In this document: piece by piece, positions 5,088-5,119 of the stretch | Position numbering within the stretch: the first letter of the stretch is position 1 | Layout: every line of letters begins with the position of its first letter | Assembly (NCBI GenBank): GCA_021844275.1 | Contig: JAKBTR010000092.1 | Span: 1 to 5,119 of the forward strand | DNA from: Nitrospirota bacterium | GTDB taxonomy: Bacteria > Nitrospirota_A > Leptospirillia > Leptospirillales > Leptospirillaceae | Length of the DNA stretch: 5,119 bases | Direction of reading: 5' to 3' | Notes under the pieces: model-generated | Database searches by the model: none | Told to the model about the DNA's origin: nothing | Seen by the model: the letters and a program-made list of their open reading frames with translations, nothing else | Translations under genes and position numbers: made by a program

Positions 5088-5119
5088 ATGGCTAAACACG
5101 TTATTACGATGCTTCCCGG
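5088..5119 (+). CDS. Partial protein of unknown function (first 10 codons)
   Basis: The ATG at 5088 is preceded by GGAGGGAG (5073-5080) with 7 bases of spacing, a strong translation start. Only MAKHVITMLP is visible before the right edge. Ten residues are too few to name a family. It has the same strand as the cobalamin genes but is separated from them by 335 bases with its own promoter candidate, so membership in that pathway is not shown. Confidence 0.65.
   Translation, partial: MAKHVITMLP

Overview
The window reads as chromosomal DNA of a bacterium with moderately high GC (mid-50s percent by eye), strong GGAGG-type ribosome binding sites and sigma70-like promoters. Gene content and protein style fit an environmental Gram-negative bacterium. 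A Leptospirillum-like Nitrospirota is my impression only, and nothing in the sequence proves it. I see no insertion sequence, CRISPR array, tRNA or rRNA.

Left part (1-1397), minus strand: the first 26 codons of a small protein, possibly of the DsrE family, run off the left edge. They have a clear promoter (128-157) overlapped by inverted-repeat operator candidates (100-132). Next to the right is a complete aldo/keto reductase gene (381-1397) with an intact D-Y-K-H catalytic tetrad. It has its own promoter (1444-1472) and a terminator-like hairpin that encloses its stop codon.

Centre (1622-4752), plus strand and divergent from the reductase: a three-gene cobalamin (vitamin B12) cluster. It encodes a CobC-type histidine phosphatase (alpha-ribazole phosphatase), cobyrinate a,c-diamide synthase (CbiA/CobB) and a precorrin-8X methylmutase (CbiC/CobH) with an extra N-terminal domain. 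The first two overlap by ATGA and the third follows after 48 bases with its own strong ribosome binding site. CbiC/CobH makes cobyrinate (or hydrogenobyrinate), CbiA/CobB amidates it, and CobC acts late, in nucleotide-loop assembly.

Right part (4753-5119): a 335-base stretch without a convincing gene. It carries mutually exclusive hairpins, a promoter candidate and a leader stem-loop, followed by the first 10 codons of an unidentified plus-strand gene that runs off the right edge.

Most noteworthy points: the methylmutase N-terminus, which looks like a CbiX chelatase domain that has lost its usual metal-binding histidines; the competing hairpins before the last gene; and the promoter/operator arrangement of the first gene. 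No wholly new system is evident.
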